From Lophius americanus (lineage: Eukaryota > Chordata > Actinopteri > Lophiiformes > Lophiidae), in contig JBBDHG010000161.1 in assembly GCA_037951165.1 (NCBI GenBank), positions 743,501 through 807,500 of the forward strand: 64,000 nt of DNA, in the 5' to 3' direction. The notes under the pieces were generated by a model. It made no database searches, was not told the DNA's origin, and worked only from the letters and a program-made list of their open reading frames with translations. The translations under genes were made by a program, and so were the position numbers. Of this stretch, positions 1-11,700 are shown one piece after another; within the stretch, counting starts at the first letter, position 1; every line of letters starts with the position of its first letter.

Positions 1-22
1 AACAGTGTAATACTGTCCTGAC

Positions 23-135
23 CTGGTCTATGGCACAGGGAATGAGACACTGTATGTCTTTTCTGCTTCCGAAGATCTGTGGGAAGGAGTTACTGAAGGA
101 TGGAGCAGCCTGGGTGGCAGGGAAGCTAATTTTTC
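23..135 (-). CDS. wars1: WARS1 coding exon 7
   Basis: Reads GKISFPATQAAPSFSNSFPQ, IFGSRKDIQ and CLIPCAIDQ. Acceptor CTTATAG, donor GTCAGG at 22. It ends exactly on the tryptophan-contacting Gln. The next exon (DPYFRMTRD in known proteins) is left of the window. It is too short and spliced to appear as a single open frame. Confidence 0.93.
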
Positions 136-2930
136 CTATAAGGATGAAAAATAATACCAACCAAAAAGCAGGTACATAAGTAAACTTTATGATCAGTAAA
201 TTATACAATAAAACTATAGTTACAGGATTATGAAGAAAGCATTTTGTAAATCATACATTTTTATATTCAAAGCTGCAAGTGTGACTATGAAAGCAGGTTG
301 AAAACCAAAACTTTGCAGTTTATATAGCAGTATTTAGCAAAAGTGAATGGATTGACAGTTGCAAAACACTAGTTATTCGTAGCAAAGTTGCAAGCTGATA
401 AAACAATTCAGTTATGTTTCTTTCTCTTTTTAATATATTGTGAGTAGCATTCAATGATCGATCAAAGGATGGTTTGTCTTTTTCTTTTTCCACAAAAGCT
501 TTACAAGTTTTCTTACCAATACAGTCGCTGTCTGTAAAGCCAAAGATGCCTTTGACCTGGTTGAACGTCACATGCTTCTGGATCTTTACAACATTCCTGT
601 AGAATTCTGGGGAAGCCCTGCGGGATTTAAATAAAAAGATCATACTAAAATTATTCTTTTGCGTTGATTTAGGTCATATGAAAAAGATAACTCTTGTTTC
701 TCTGCAGCTGGAATATAAAGATCGATTTCTGTCTCATTTTACCCCATGTAGTCAAGATCAGAGAAGATGAAAGTCTTGTTAACATCGAAGCCACAGGCAA
801 TGATATCCTTTGCATTTTCTACAGCAAACCGGTGGCAAGCTTCTATTGTGAGATCCTTCCAGAGGTACTTTTCATCATCTGTCAGCTGGATGACCAGAGG
901 GATGTCAAACACATCTTGCAACCACCTGTAATAGTAACGGTTTTGTTATAATTTGTAAGTGACATTCAAGGTATTGTATGATCTACAAGCACTATCCACT
1001 TTCAGATTTAAAGGGGTAGGATTTAATATTCTGCCTTAAGTAAGTAATCCATTTGGTATGAAATACTTTGGAGAGCAAAGAACTCACTTTGTGAAGATGA
1101 AGGGGATGAGGTGACCAACATGCATGGACTCTGAAGACGGACCTCTACCAGTGTAAAGGAAGAAGGATTTGTGCTTCTCATACGCATCCAATACCTGGTG
1201 CATATCTCTGTGGGAGAGAGAGACATAAAGAAAGTGATGTATTATCATTTTTACATTAACTTTCCCCACCATCTGTTTTATTTGACAATGAGGACAAGGT
1301 CAAGGTTGAGATTCTTATGTTGACTACCCTTAAGATTCAAAATTACCGTGTAACTACAGTTGATGCCCCACACAGTAACTTGTTTAGAACACTGACACTA
1401 AAAGTCAGAAAGTGGGAACCCAACTACATGGATATATCACACTGATGAAACATTTACATACTCTTAAATACCGACCTATGCGAAAAGAAGATTCCTCTTC
1501 TGAGGAAATGGTGAGGTTTCTGTCCGACAACTTTTCCGATTCTGTCCACTAGGTCTTGGTCAATTTTACTACTGCCAAACCTCACTAAGGAGAAATATGA
1601 AAGATGGTTAAATATTCAGCTTTTGTATGACATAAATGCTACTTATTTAAAATTGTTGAGAGATATATTGGAGGCATCTATGTTTTGGGTGAGCCAAAAA
1701 GTACAAATAATTCTTGCTAAACACTGTGAATTGCTCAAGCGATGACTACAATTGAAACTGACCAATGAGTTTGTCATAATCGACACCCTTAGCGTTGGTG
1801 GTGGAAACACTCCATGGATCAACTGTGTCTTCATCATCATCTGCTGCTGGCCCGTTGTTAGAGGTAACCAAGTTTTCTGAGGGTATAAATCCTGCTTTGT
1901 AATCCTGACCGGTCACCTGTTTGTATTCAACCTTCAACTTGAGCAGCAACTGGACAGCAGCATCAATGTCAGCCTGCGGAAAACAAACAATTGTCTTAAT
2001 AACAAAGATAAAAGGAGCTGATTCCTTACACTATCAAGAGGCCCTTTAAAGATTGTTCTAGTTATTTTTCTACAGGGTCAATTCACCCAAATAAAGGAAC
2101 TATCTAAACAAATTTAGAGCAGTTTTCAAATAGTGAAATACAATATGGGTTTGAATAAGATTACTACAGCCCACTTACATAATAAAGTTGAATGCAAAGT
2201 AATTTGTGATTTCATGGTAGAAAATGTATCTCAAAAACTCAACAGCCATGTGTTTTTGTAAGAACAAGAAAAAACAGTTACTGTGAATAATCTGCTAACC
2301 TCACAATGAAACTTTACATTAGAACTAAATTCTAACAGTATAATAGTCCCAATGGAAACTGTTGTCAGCACATTATATAGATTATCCACAGATGCTGTTT
2401 TTTTTTTTAAATGTAGGGTTTTTTTAACGTTAGCTGAGGGTGGGCCAAATAAATATGACAGTGTAGATCTTCATATCATGGAGACGTCATTTTCTGAAGC
2501 AAATGAAAAATTCTTAACAGCTCGAATTACTATACCATACTAACTGATTTGTACTATTGGTCACATTAGTTTTATACACAAATAGAACGTCTGGCATGCC
2601 GAAACAAGTAATATTTATTGCTATAAAAGGTTTCAGCTTGATATACTGATGATATACTAATCACATTAACACTCACACATTATAGAGGGGTTGTTTAGGG
2701 AAACAGCACAGTCTGAATAATTACAATCAAATTATTTGTAAGGTTAAATGACAGTGGTAGTAATATTTCGTTCTAATTTTGAGGCTCCGTTATAAGTAGA
2801 CTAGTTAGTAATCTTGGCATGATAGTTGAAAAACACCCACTTTCTCTGCTTTAGCTGTTTTCAGGGCCCTGACTTGGTCTCCTTGAGTTGTCAGTCTCTC
2901 GTAGAGCTCCGTTGGATTCAAGTCTGTCAT
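23..2930 (-). CDS. wars1: WARS1, cytosolic tryptophanyl-tRNA synthetase (partial, 3' end off window)
   Basis: A class I aminoacyl-tRNA synthetase that charges tRNA-Trp in the cytosol. Coding exons on the minus strand: 2930-2841, 1973-1763, 1584-1476, 1207-1088, 925-743, 617-517, 135-23. Each junction has AG/GT borders and the reading frame is kept throughout, giving 309 codons of about 470 in vertebrate WARS1. Seen: a WHEP-type N-terminal domain (residues 1 to about 60), the linker LIVRFGSSK, the HIGH-equivalent HVGH (166-169), YTGRGPSSE, QLTDDEKYLW and DIIACGFDVNKTFIFSDLDY. By alignment to human WARS1, Tyr155, Gln190, Glu195 and Gln309 match the tryptophan-binding Tyr159, Gln194, Glu199 and Gln313. 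The KMSAS signature and the anticodon-binding domain lie left of base 23. The ATG at 2930 lies 10 nt inside its exon, so there is at least one more 5' untranslated exon. The WHEP domain and HVGH context exclude mitochondrial WARS2. Confidence 0.96.
136..516 (-). other. WARS1 intron 6
   Basis: 381 bp between the AG acceptor at 137-136 and the donor at 516. AT-rich, with a polypyrimidine-like tract. I see no other feature in it. Confidence 0.8.
517..617 (-). CDS. wars1: WARS1 coding exon 6
   Basis: Encodes ASPEFYRNVVKIQKHVTFNQ then VKGIFGFTDSDCIG, in phase with exon 5 (MG|G). Acceptor CCGCAG, donor GTAAGA at 516. The open frame that continues past the donor into 320-516 is intronic. Confidence 0.95.
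743..925 (-). CDS. wars1: WARS1 coding exon 5 (tryptophan pocket)
   Basis: Begins WLQDVFDIPLVIQLTDDEKY and ends at DYMG. The Gln and Glu of the pocket and a nearly invariant DIIACGFDVNKTFIFSD lie here. Acceptor TTACAG, donor GTAAAA at 742. Confidence 0.95.
1088..1207 (-). CDS. wars1: WARS1 coding exon 4 (HVGH motif)
   Basis: Residues 137-177. It contains YTGRGPSSESMHVGHLIPF, the class I ATP-binding HIGH-equivalent signature. Acceptor CACAG, donor GTGAGT. The exon ends two bases into the Lys codon of IFTK, completed by the next exon. Confidence 0.95.
1476..1584 (-). CDS. wars1: WARS1 coding exon 3
   Basis: Encodes VRFGSSKIDQDLVDRIGK and the conserved HHFLRRGIFFSHR that leads into the active site. 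Acceptor TTAG at 1588-1585, donor GTCGG at 1475. The joins to both neighbouring exons restore codons (G|TG and AG|A). Confidence 0.94.
1763..1973 (-). CDS. wars1: WARS1 coding exon 2 (WHEP part 2 and acidic linker)
   Basis: Residues 31-100 plus one base. It holds ADIDAAVQLLLKLKVEYK (end of WHEP), then a variable acidic linker with ADDDEDTVDPW, then the start of the catalytic region (GVDYDKLI). Acceptor CAG at 1976-1974, donor GTCAGT at 1762. Confidence 0.94.
1974..2840 (-). other. WARS1 intron 1 (within coding region)
   Basis: 867 bp of AT-rich sequence between the WHEP half-domains. A T-run lies at 2399-2408. No repeat family or conserved motif recognised. Confidence 0.75.
2841..2930 (-). 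CDS. wars1: WARS1 coding exon 1 (start codon, WHEP part 1)
   Basis: Codes for residues 1-30, beginning MTDLNPTELYERLTTQGDQ. The exon extends to 2940 with 10 nt of 5' UTR behind an acceptor reading TTATTACAG on the minus strand. The donor is GTGGGT at 2840. This is the first helix pair of the WHEP domain, which in other synthetases binds tRNA or partner proteins. Confidence 0.93.
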
Positions 2931-4961
2931 CCTCTTCACGCTGTAATAAAAAAATTAAAACGTATTGCCTGGTGACAGATCATAGAATGACACACACTCT
3001 GAACACCCTCAGGTAAGGGTTTTACTTTTTCTCTCGAGCAAGACTGCCTTATCTGCAAGTGGTGAGAAGAGTCCATTTGTGAACGTAACACAACTAGCTA
3101 TTAGACGAGTTGATCGATTGCCCCTGAATTTACACGTTTCCGTATTTCAAAATCAAACCACTTATTTTAATTTAATTCTTTAGAAGCCGATCAGTTTATG
3201 AATAACGTTGTTGACGAGCGAGCATACCGTAAATAATTATCCTGACGCGTCTGTCGTTCATTTAACTTGCGTCAGCCAGGGTACGTAGTGTTTGTATCAA
3301 ATTCTTCCCGGGTAAACACACTGGTTCAAGGGTTCCACTATGAATCAAGCAGTAGAACACGACAATTTTTTTGAGACTTGATTAAACAAATAATAGATAT
3401 AGTAATAGATATAGAGGCTTTAAAATTATTATCTGAATTTGTTGGTTGGCCAACGTACAGGTAAAATATACCTTAACCTAATGTATTTCGGATGAGTGGG
3501 ACAGGCGTCATTTTCCGGTTTCTTTCGCAATAAAAGTACTAACACTCAAGCTAGGTCATGACATGTTTAGTATATGTTGACAAATCGAAACATTACTTTT
3601 ATTTTGGAACTACTTCCATTCCATTGGGCTTGAGGCGTTTTAGAGCCACTGTACGTCCGCTTAAATGCACTGACGTCGAATGTGTGAATAAGATTGTAGG
3701 TTCAACAGTTGAATGCGGCTTTACCGGGTAACGTTGGCCTCCTCCAGTCGGTAATTGGCATTTAGTCAACTGCAACTTACAGGCACCATTGAGGTAAAAT
3801 GACGCTAGTGAACAAGTGGTAGTTACTGCATAGCCAAATAAGGGTTTCTTATTGATAATGGTTCAGGTTTTGAGGGAGGGATGTACCTGAGAGTAATCTA
3901 ACAGTTAGTTCACATTCTGTTAAGGCTTACTTTAAGGAAGAATAGCTTGAAAGGACCCTGCCCATATGACTGATGTGTAATATTAGAAATGTTGATGGGC
4001 ATGACCAGACTTTATGGTGTATGGTTCTGTTTTCATATAAGCTAAATATACCTTAAGCCATAAGAACCCATCCAAATTTCTCCTTAAATTAATATTATGG
4101 AGGATTTAGGATAGACCAAATGGACAACGTGAAGCACACTTCTGAAGTTATTTATGAGAGCCCTTGTCAGAAATCTGCAAAGTTAAACCTGATTTTATGT
4201 TTCTTTTTAACATTTTGCCTTTCAATACAGATTTCCGCTTTTCTATTTGCAGATCAACATGAAACTTAACTGAATAGGTTTTAACCACGAACATACTATA
4301 ATATCTTTAGAACAAAGTTGTTACCTCCACCAATGAGGTTATGTTTTTACATCTGTTTGTCAGTCTGTTCGATTGTTCATTTGTTAGCAAGATTAAGGAA
4401 ATATTAATGGACAGATTTGCATAACATTTTGTCCAGGGGCACATATTGGCTATCAAGTCCGAGAGACTGTTACACTTTTTACGTAATGACCTCACAATGT
4501 GACGTCATAACAACGTTTTCTTAACAATTGCAGGATATTTTTGGAGTTTTTGCAATACCAGAAATTAGAATAGAATCAATATCTCATTAATTAGCCCGTA
4601 CAATCAAATCCCTGGTGTTGATTCACTAATGATTTTATTGAACAAACAACAAACAAAAGATATAGCTGTATACTGAACTTTTAATAAGTTCAGAAATGGT
4701 TTGTGACTCTTTTATCACCTTGGTTTCTCATCTTGGTTTCTACTTTCGCATATGAATCCACTTTGATGCACCTACCTGGCACCTACATCCCATGAAAGTC
4801 AACAAATTAACGACAAATCGTATGATAACTGTTGTATTAGTGGGAAGTTGGTATAATAACTTTACTTGCAAAAATCCCAGTAACCATTAGGTGTCACACT
4901 TGGGCCTCGCGTGATGTCCACACTCACATCTCCCCTGTTGCTGTGTCTCCTTTTTTAACAG
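2931..4961. promoter_or_regulatory. WARS1/WDR25 divergent upstream region, probable bidirectional promoter
   Basis: The two genes face away from each other, with coding starts 2.0 kb apart (2930 minus, 4971 plus). CpG dinucleotides are locally more frequent at about 3170-3320 and 3480-3740 than in surrounding DNA. A CRE-like TGACGTCG is at 3671. An ETS plus GAAA-rich stretch is at 3511-3529. Both genes need 5' untranslated exons here, because each first coding exon has a splice acceptor directly upstream of its ATG. I could not fix these exons; a candidate minus-strand donor (CCTGTAAGT) lies near 3775. A fish repeat covers about 4318-4600. Confidence 0.5.
4318..4600 (+). repeat. Fish dispersed repeat, 'GGAGGTTATG' family, copy 1
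   Basis: The stretch reading ttacctccaccaatgaggtt, followed by a TTTGT-rich segment and ggacagatttgcataac, matches a repeat I know as common in teleost intergenic DNA. Further copies in this window are at 37478-37870 and 59955-60110. No coding capacity. I cannot name its class. Confidence 0.55.
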
Positions 4962-4970
4962 AGCGTTGAG

Positions 4971-5702
4971 ATGTCTTCATTAGTGGCCTATGAGGATTCG
5001 GAGTCAGAGACTGATCAAACAGAGGAGGGAATATCAGCTTCAGACCAAACTGGATCTTTTGATCAAGTGAAAGAAGTCAGACTGTGTACATCATCCGGCA
5101 TAACCCTGAGTTATCACAGCTTCCTACAGGACCATGACAGTCCAGAGTTTGAATGTCACGGAAACATCCCAGAAAGAGTCAATCTTTCACCAAACCCACA
5201 TTCACAACAACTGAGCAGTTCTAACTGGGAAAGAAAACTTTGCAGTGACTGGAAGGCACAAAAAAAACAATTTATAGACACTTCCTCTCCTCTGAATTTA
5301 TTTACAACTCAAAGGAAGAGCTCACCAATCCAGACTTCTCTGCACACGCCAAATAATTTCAGTGAGCAGTTAAAACCTCCAAAAAGACTTTGCACTGTCC
5401 CATCTGTTGTCAGACCGTACATCCCCAAGAGACAAAGATTGGCCACGTCAGAACAGACAAAGGACCCAAAGCTCCCTCCGGAGCAACTGACAGGGAATCA
5501 GAGCAAGGACAGACAAATTCTGTCAGAAGTTTCAGAGAGAGTAAAGCCATATCTTGCTCAAAAGCTTGGCACTGCAGAGATACCAAAGAGACTTCTGATG
5601 AGGCTGGGAGGCCACCAGGGCCCGGTGAACAAAGTGCAATGGTGTCCCGTGCCTCAACACAGTCATCTGCTGCTTTCTGCCTCCATGGACAAGACCTTCA
5701 AG
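4971..5702 (+). CDS. wdr25: WDR25 coding exon 1 (N-terminal region and first WD blade)
   Basis: Codes for residues 1-244. The acceptor (tttttaacag) ends at 4961, leaving 9 nt of 5' UTR in this exon. The donor is GTATGA at 5703. The N-terminus begins MSSLVAYEDSESETD; a KRLC/RPYIPKRQR basic stretch follows in the middle. The exon ends within blade 1 at MDKTFK. Confidence 0.95.
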
Positions 5703-8700
5703 GTATGATCGATACAATAAAAGGAAGGCTAGTGTTTTGCAATGGTTTTTGGCTTTTTCAGTTCTTATTTTTATTAAAACTCACTTTGCATTTCACCATT
5801 ATTTTGATGTTTAACTCACATGAAAAGAAATTAACCTTCCATCTCAAGCTGACTACTACATATATGTGGTGATCAGGATTTCCTTTTGTAACACAGAAAT
5901 CTGGTCATAAAAATATTTTCAGCAAGCACATCAAGGAAATCAAAGGGAATTATCTGTCATTCTTAATTGGGACAATATTACAGGCAGTGAGATAAATGCC
6001 CTACTGCCTCAATTTTAATTTGTGTAACAAACATGTTTTTTAATTAGACTTATCTCTGTCAGCTGTAGGGATTCCATTGGGAAGTAGTCCTACTGTTAGT
6101 TTTAGTATGTATGTCAGGACTTTTGGGACTGCTTCACTCTCTTTTTCTCAGTGTCGATTTTCCTTCTTTCTTTCTGACTTGATCCACTTTTCTATAAATC
6201 AATTCAGGAAAACCATTCCTCATTTCCCTACCGAAAAGGTCAAGTTATGCAGGTGTCTGCAGTGACGGAGTATTTATATCCCAGTATGAAATCCTAAGAG
6301 GTCGGTGAATAATTGATCATTTAAATATGCATGATACCATTTGCATAGCAACACATGTGCAGAATTATAGCAGGCACCTCCTTTAGTACCTGGAAATGGC
6401 AGTTTGGAGCAGATGGAGGGGCGAAAAGGTTTTTCTTTTTTTTTTGTCTTGGACAAAGTATTCTGATCGTTATCTTCAGTAGATCTTCTAACACCTCACT
6501 GTAAGAATAAACCACAAACTGTGTTTAAGGCATCAAAGAAAGAAATTTGAGAGAATTGTTCCTTCTTTATAATTAATACTCGCTCATTCTACCTGACAGG
6601 CCCATTATTGGGATTCTACCTAGTTTTTGCAATGTTTACTGTCCACAATACTATATTTTAATATAAACATTGATTTATGTCACAGCCAAAAGTTTTAGTA
6701 TTTGGATTTTTTGTTTTTTTAATAATACATTTTGGGTACATTTAACATCCAACTGTGTCTGGTCCGCTACAACAAAACTTTGGAATGACATGCACTTTGT
6801 AATATTTCTATCAAATATGATGCAGTTATTAAGCAAAATATCCCCCATAGATATCCTCAGTACGGGTCAGCATTTCCCTGATCTGGCTGTTCACATTCTG
6901 AGGGAGAGCAGGGCTTGGCTAGAACTTCTTTGGACCCACCGAAAGTCCTTCTCCATGGTCTCCCCAAACTCCTTCCACGATGGGTTTTTGCTTCAGCAGC
7001 CGCCACGGCTGAAGCCCTTTGATTCTCTTGATATATGTCTACTGCTACTGGAGACCCCTGAGCTAACCAAGTCCGAAAGACCTCTTTCTTCAGCTAAACT
7101 GCTTTCTTCACCGCTGTTGTACACCAGCAGATTCTCAGGTTGTTGCAATAGCAGGCAACATTAACCTTTCTCGACAGCTGCTAGCAGCAGCCTCCATGAT
7201 GGAGGACTTGAACATGGCTCACTCGGATTCAATGTCGCTGACCTCACCTCACCCAGGATATAACGGAAGTTCCTCCTGAGGTGAGAAGCTAAGATCTGAT
7301 GAACAGGGGTCTCCGCCAGACGTTCCCTGTTCATCCTCACAACTCATTTGGGTTTACCAGTCTGTCTTGTAGCCTCCCCGCCACCTGATCAGACTCATCA
7401 CCAGGTGGTGATCAGTGGACAGCTATGCTCCTCTCTTTATCGGAGAGTCCATGACCTATGGCCATAGATCTGATGGTACGATCACAAAGTCTATCATTGG
7501 TCTTTGGCATGAGGTGGCCTGGTACCAAGTACACTTATGAGCCACCTTATGCTCGATTATGGTGTTTGTTATGGACAGTCCATGACTAGCACAGATGTCC
7601 AAAAACAAAGAGCCACTCAGGTTCAGATTGGGCAGACCATTCCTCCCCATCGCGCCTGTCCAGGTTTCTCAATCGCTTCCAAGATGAGCGTTGAAGTCAC
7701 CCAGAACTATGGAGACCCCGAATGGAGCATTTTCTAGTACACGACCAAGAGAATCAAAAAGGGCGGAAAACGCTGAACTGTTGTTTAATGCAGACAACTA
7801 TCAGAACCTTCCTTCCTGCAACCTTCAGTGGCATGGAGGCAAACCTCTCATTCTCGGGGAAAACCGAGGCGCACAGACGGCGACTGTTGAGTTTTGCCAC
7901 CCTTATCCGATGCCTTTCACCATGGGCAACTACGGAAAAGGACAGAGTCCTGGCCCTCTCCAGGATTTTGGTTCCGGAACCAATGCTTTGTTTAGAGTAG
8001 AGCCCAACTAAGTCAATCTGGTACCGCTCCATCTCCGCTCAAGGTCCTATTGCTCATACTGCTTGGCACCAGACCCCAACGTCCATCCCTGCAGAAGGTG
8101 AGCCCTAAGGATGGTGGCTCCATGAAGCTTGTTCGGGCTAAGCCCAGCCGAGCCCCATGAAAGGCCCGGCCACCAGACGCTCGCAGATGAGCTCTCCTCC
8201 CAGGTCTGGCTCTGGAAGCGTGCCCGGTCTCCCTATTCCCGGCGATGTTTCCAAACTCCTCTGGTGCGTATTCATTCGGGTCTTTGAATCGGCCTTAGTC
8301 TGACCTCTTCTCTGAGACCACTTTGCCTTGGGAGATCCTATGAGGGAGCTTGACATGAATGAATTGACATGAAATGACTCGATGAGTTTTTTCTTTGATA
8401 TATTGTATTTACTTTAATGGTTAAATCTTTACTCACCAGTTTTGCTTTTTTGTATAATATTCATTTTTCAGAAATAACTTCACATTTAATTGGAAGAGTT
8501 CAATCAGGGGAATTGCTCGCACAATGCAGGGATTTGGGGGCTTTTCGGGGATTAACTCTTACTGTTGGGGATGATAGCAGAGGCCTAGCTGCTTTTTGAT
8601 AACTATATAGCTATATCAGTCAGCGGTATTCCTAAAATCTATACAGACGAATACCTCCATATTACTGTATGTAATTTGAGAATTCAGTCTGAATCTGAAA

Positions 8701-11700
8701 AACTATGTATTTTTAATTGATACTTTATCTGCCAAACTCAGCTGGTGTTATTTTGTGTTTGTGTTTAAATCCCTGAACATTAGACAGGCATTTGACTTAT
8801 ATAACTCCAACATAAATTTGACAGCAGAGAAAAGAAATAACCACATACTGTAGCAGGAACACAAATAACAAATGCTCCATGAAGCAATATATTGTCTCCC
8901 TCATAATATTCTGCTATTTTGGAATATATTGAACCACTGTGGAATAATGTGTATTGCAGATTCTTGCCAACACACAGCGCTATTTAATATGTCCATTTTC
9001 ACATTGAATGGAGTTACTTTTTTGTATTTTTTGTGTGAAAATACAGATGGGTCACGCGCGATGAAGTGTGAACACATTTTGTGTGCTTCTTCATCAACAG
9101 GCTGCAGGCTTCCTTTCTTCCTCTTCTCCGTTGTGTCTTTTTCTGTTCCTCAGAGACTCAGACCATAATTATTCCAGCCTTTTTGCAACTGTTGTCACCA
9201 TGGCTACAGAAGGCGTAGGGCAGCAGTTTTGGTTGATAACAGAAATACCAATTTAGTTTTAATTACAGAGAGTTGTTTAGGAGGCAGATTATCCCAGTGA
9301 GTTATCTGCAAAGATCTGGGTAAACAAGCACACGTTTTTCACTCACGCGGAGTCCTCAAATTGGACAGGATTATTGCGATTGTTATTTCATTGAACAGTG
9401 TTGATATGGTAAGTCACTGACGCTGGCGTGCACTGGAGACAGGTTATGTGTCACTGTGTCAGGTTGTTATAGAAGTCTGGAATATTTTGTGACAAGATGA
9501 TGTCATGAGGAGCTTTTCAACAGATTTTTATGTCACCTTGAGATGGCAGTGTTTCACTAAGCCTAAGATTATCCCGCCTCAGCCTGTAGGCATGTCCAAC
9601 ATTGTGTGTTTGTTAAACTACTGCCTGCCAGATTGATATGTTTCCCTGCCCAAGTCCATCGCTCCCCTGTCTGTCTCCGGTGGGGGTTGGGGTACAGAAC
9701 TTCTCAGTGTGTTCTTTATGATTCTGGAAAAATCTACTTTAATAATGCAACACCGAGAGCAGAGAGGGCTGTGCAAAACCCCATAGATCTTCAAAGTTCC
9801 TGCCTGTCCCTGACTATGCTGGGCGGGCTGTGTGCAAAAATACTTAACCATTAGTGCAATATACCTCAACTCAGTGGTCACCAGACCAGACCACCTGCAG
9901 TATTTCAGGCCGGGCTTCAGGGAGAGGCTATTCTCTTTCAACTTGTCTGAAAGAAAACCATGCCATCTAATGACAAGCCCTGTCACATGTTGTGCTTTTC
10001 AGTTGTGGTGGTGCAAAAGCACCACAACTAAAAAGATCCAAAGCCACAATCAACAGAAGAACAATATTGCAAGTTACATCTGCTTCTATTTGGTTCTGTT
10101 CACACTTTTGTAATCAAATTTCAAACCAGGTAGCTCATCAATTATGTAATGAATGCAGCTTCTCTTATTTCTCTTAGGCTCTACCTACAATGAAGCATAT
10201 GAATATATGAACTTCTATACAAAATGAATATTTTGTATACCCTCAGGAATTCTTTTTCTAGACCCACTTACGGGTTATTAGTTTGATTAATTAACCATTA
10301 AGGGTGGGTTGTGCTTTTAAATCCAGCAAATAGGCCGCACCTGTGTAGGTATGATGCAAATCTATACAGTGGCTCTAACTAAGTAATTGCATTTCTTTTC
10401 ATAAAAAATTAATTTGATCTTTCTCAGCTTTGAGAATTAGACAGATTCCATTCATCGTTCTCATTTACTCAGGAAAGATGTTCCGACTGGAGCACACATA
10501 TCGTATTCATCATCTGTAGAGGCATGGCGGAAACTCTACAATTCTTTTTCTTCTTTTCAGTCGACAGAGCAGCGGCCACCAAACCATGCCCGGACTATTG
10601 GATAATCAGTAAACTGCTTTGAAACCTTGTCTAAAGCATGCACTTCCTTTCCTCTTTGCTTGAAGCACACTGCGTGAGTGTCATCTGAAATCTCCCCTTT
10701 TCACTGCTTCTATTTGTAACAATCATTTTTTTCTGGTGTGTCTTCGAAGTGACGTAAGGGTCAGTATCAACTTTAATCTAATGTAAGCAGTTCACCTACA
10801 GCAGCTTTCCTATCTTTAAGTCTGTTCTCTTCTATCAGGGATGTTATGAGTGAAAGGAACATACGAAGTCTGAGACCAAATACAAACCTACGCTCTTGAT
10901 ATGACATGTTTACTCAGTAATCATTAGTTACTGTCTGTCTGTTGTTCTATAGCACACAACATGCATGTTCATGCAGTAGAGTGATTTAAGCTTGCTACAA
11001 GAACTGTGCACAATCAGTCAAAACAATTTTGTTGCTGCTGTGTTGTGATGTTGGCTTGAGACATGCCATGTTCAGCAGGTTTGGGATGGAGCAGAGAGCG
11101 GGCGATGCCTGAAAGTTTACCCCTGCCACTCTGGAGCTGTGCGTGATGCCTGTTGGACTCCCTGCGGGCGACACCTTCTCACTGGCTCATTTGACAACTT
11201 GGCTGCGATTACTGATGTAGAGACAGGTGAGAAGAAACACAACACCACAAAGAAAACCTTCAAATATTCATGGAATGGCAGTCAAACCGTATGACCAGTA
11301 TGACATTTCCTTTGATAAAATCCTGTGTAGATTAACATTTTTCTGAAAGCATAGTACTTGGTATTGGAGAAGATATATTGTCAATTTTGCTTTAACCAAA
11401 CCTTTTTTTTCTGACTGAAATTGAAATACATTTTAGTAATTTATGTTTGGAATAACTAAATTGCTCTGGGCCTCCAAAACCTGCTCATACTAAAACATGT
11501 TTATGAATTCCAAAACTCATTCTGTCTGTGTGACTTCACGGCCCATTTTAATGGAGATCTCCTAAATCTTCATTTATAAAGCAAATGCATGCTAATTCAT
11601 CAATTAGCCCATTCCAAATAGTCTTCTGAATGCAGGAAGGATATGCTGCCTTCTTTATCCTTAAATAGAAATGAAACACCTTATTCCCTTTAACTGTACC

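Larger units (their letters stand above)
5703..11078 (+). other. WDR25 intron 1
   Basis: 5.4 kb. It holds an antisense LINE fragment (6840-8350) and a short dispersed repeat (8471-8560). The remaining parts, 5703-6840 and 8560-11078, show no gene or family I recognise; 9600-9990 is unusually GC-rich for the region and repeat-free. Confidence 0.75.

Noticed and set aside
320..516. Extension of the WARS1 frame past exon 6
   Set aside because: The family sequence stops at the GTAAGA donor and resumes at 135. The intervening codons have no match.
5390..5872. 160-codon frame overlapping WDR25 exon 1
   Set aside because: Alternative frame of a well-supported coding exon. It runs through the splice donor into the intron.
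7691..8011. 106-codon plus-strand frame
   Set aside because: Antisense of the LINE endonuclease region, where the minus-strand reading matches a known family.
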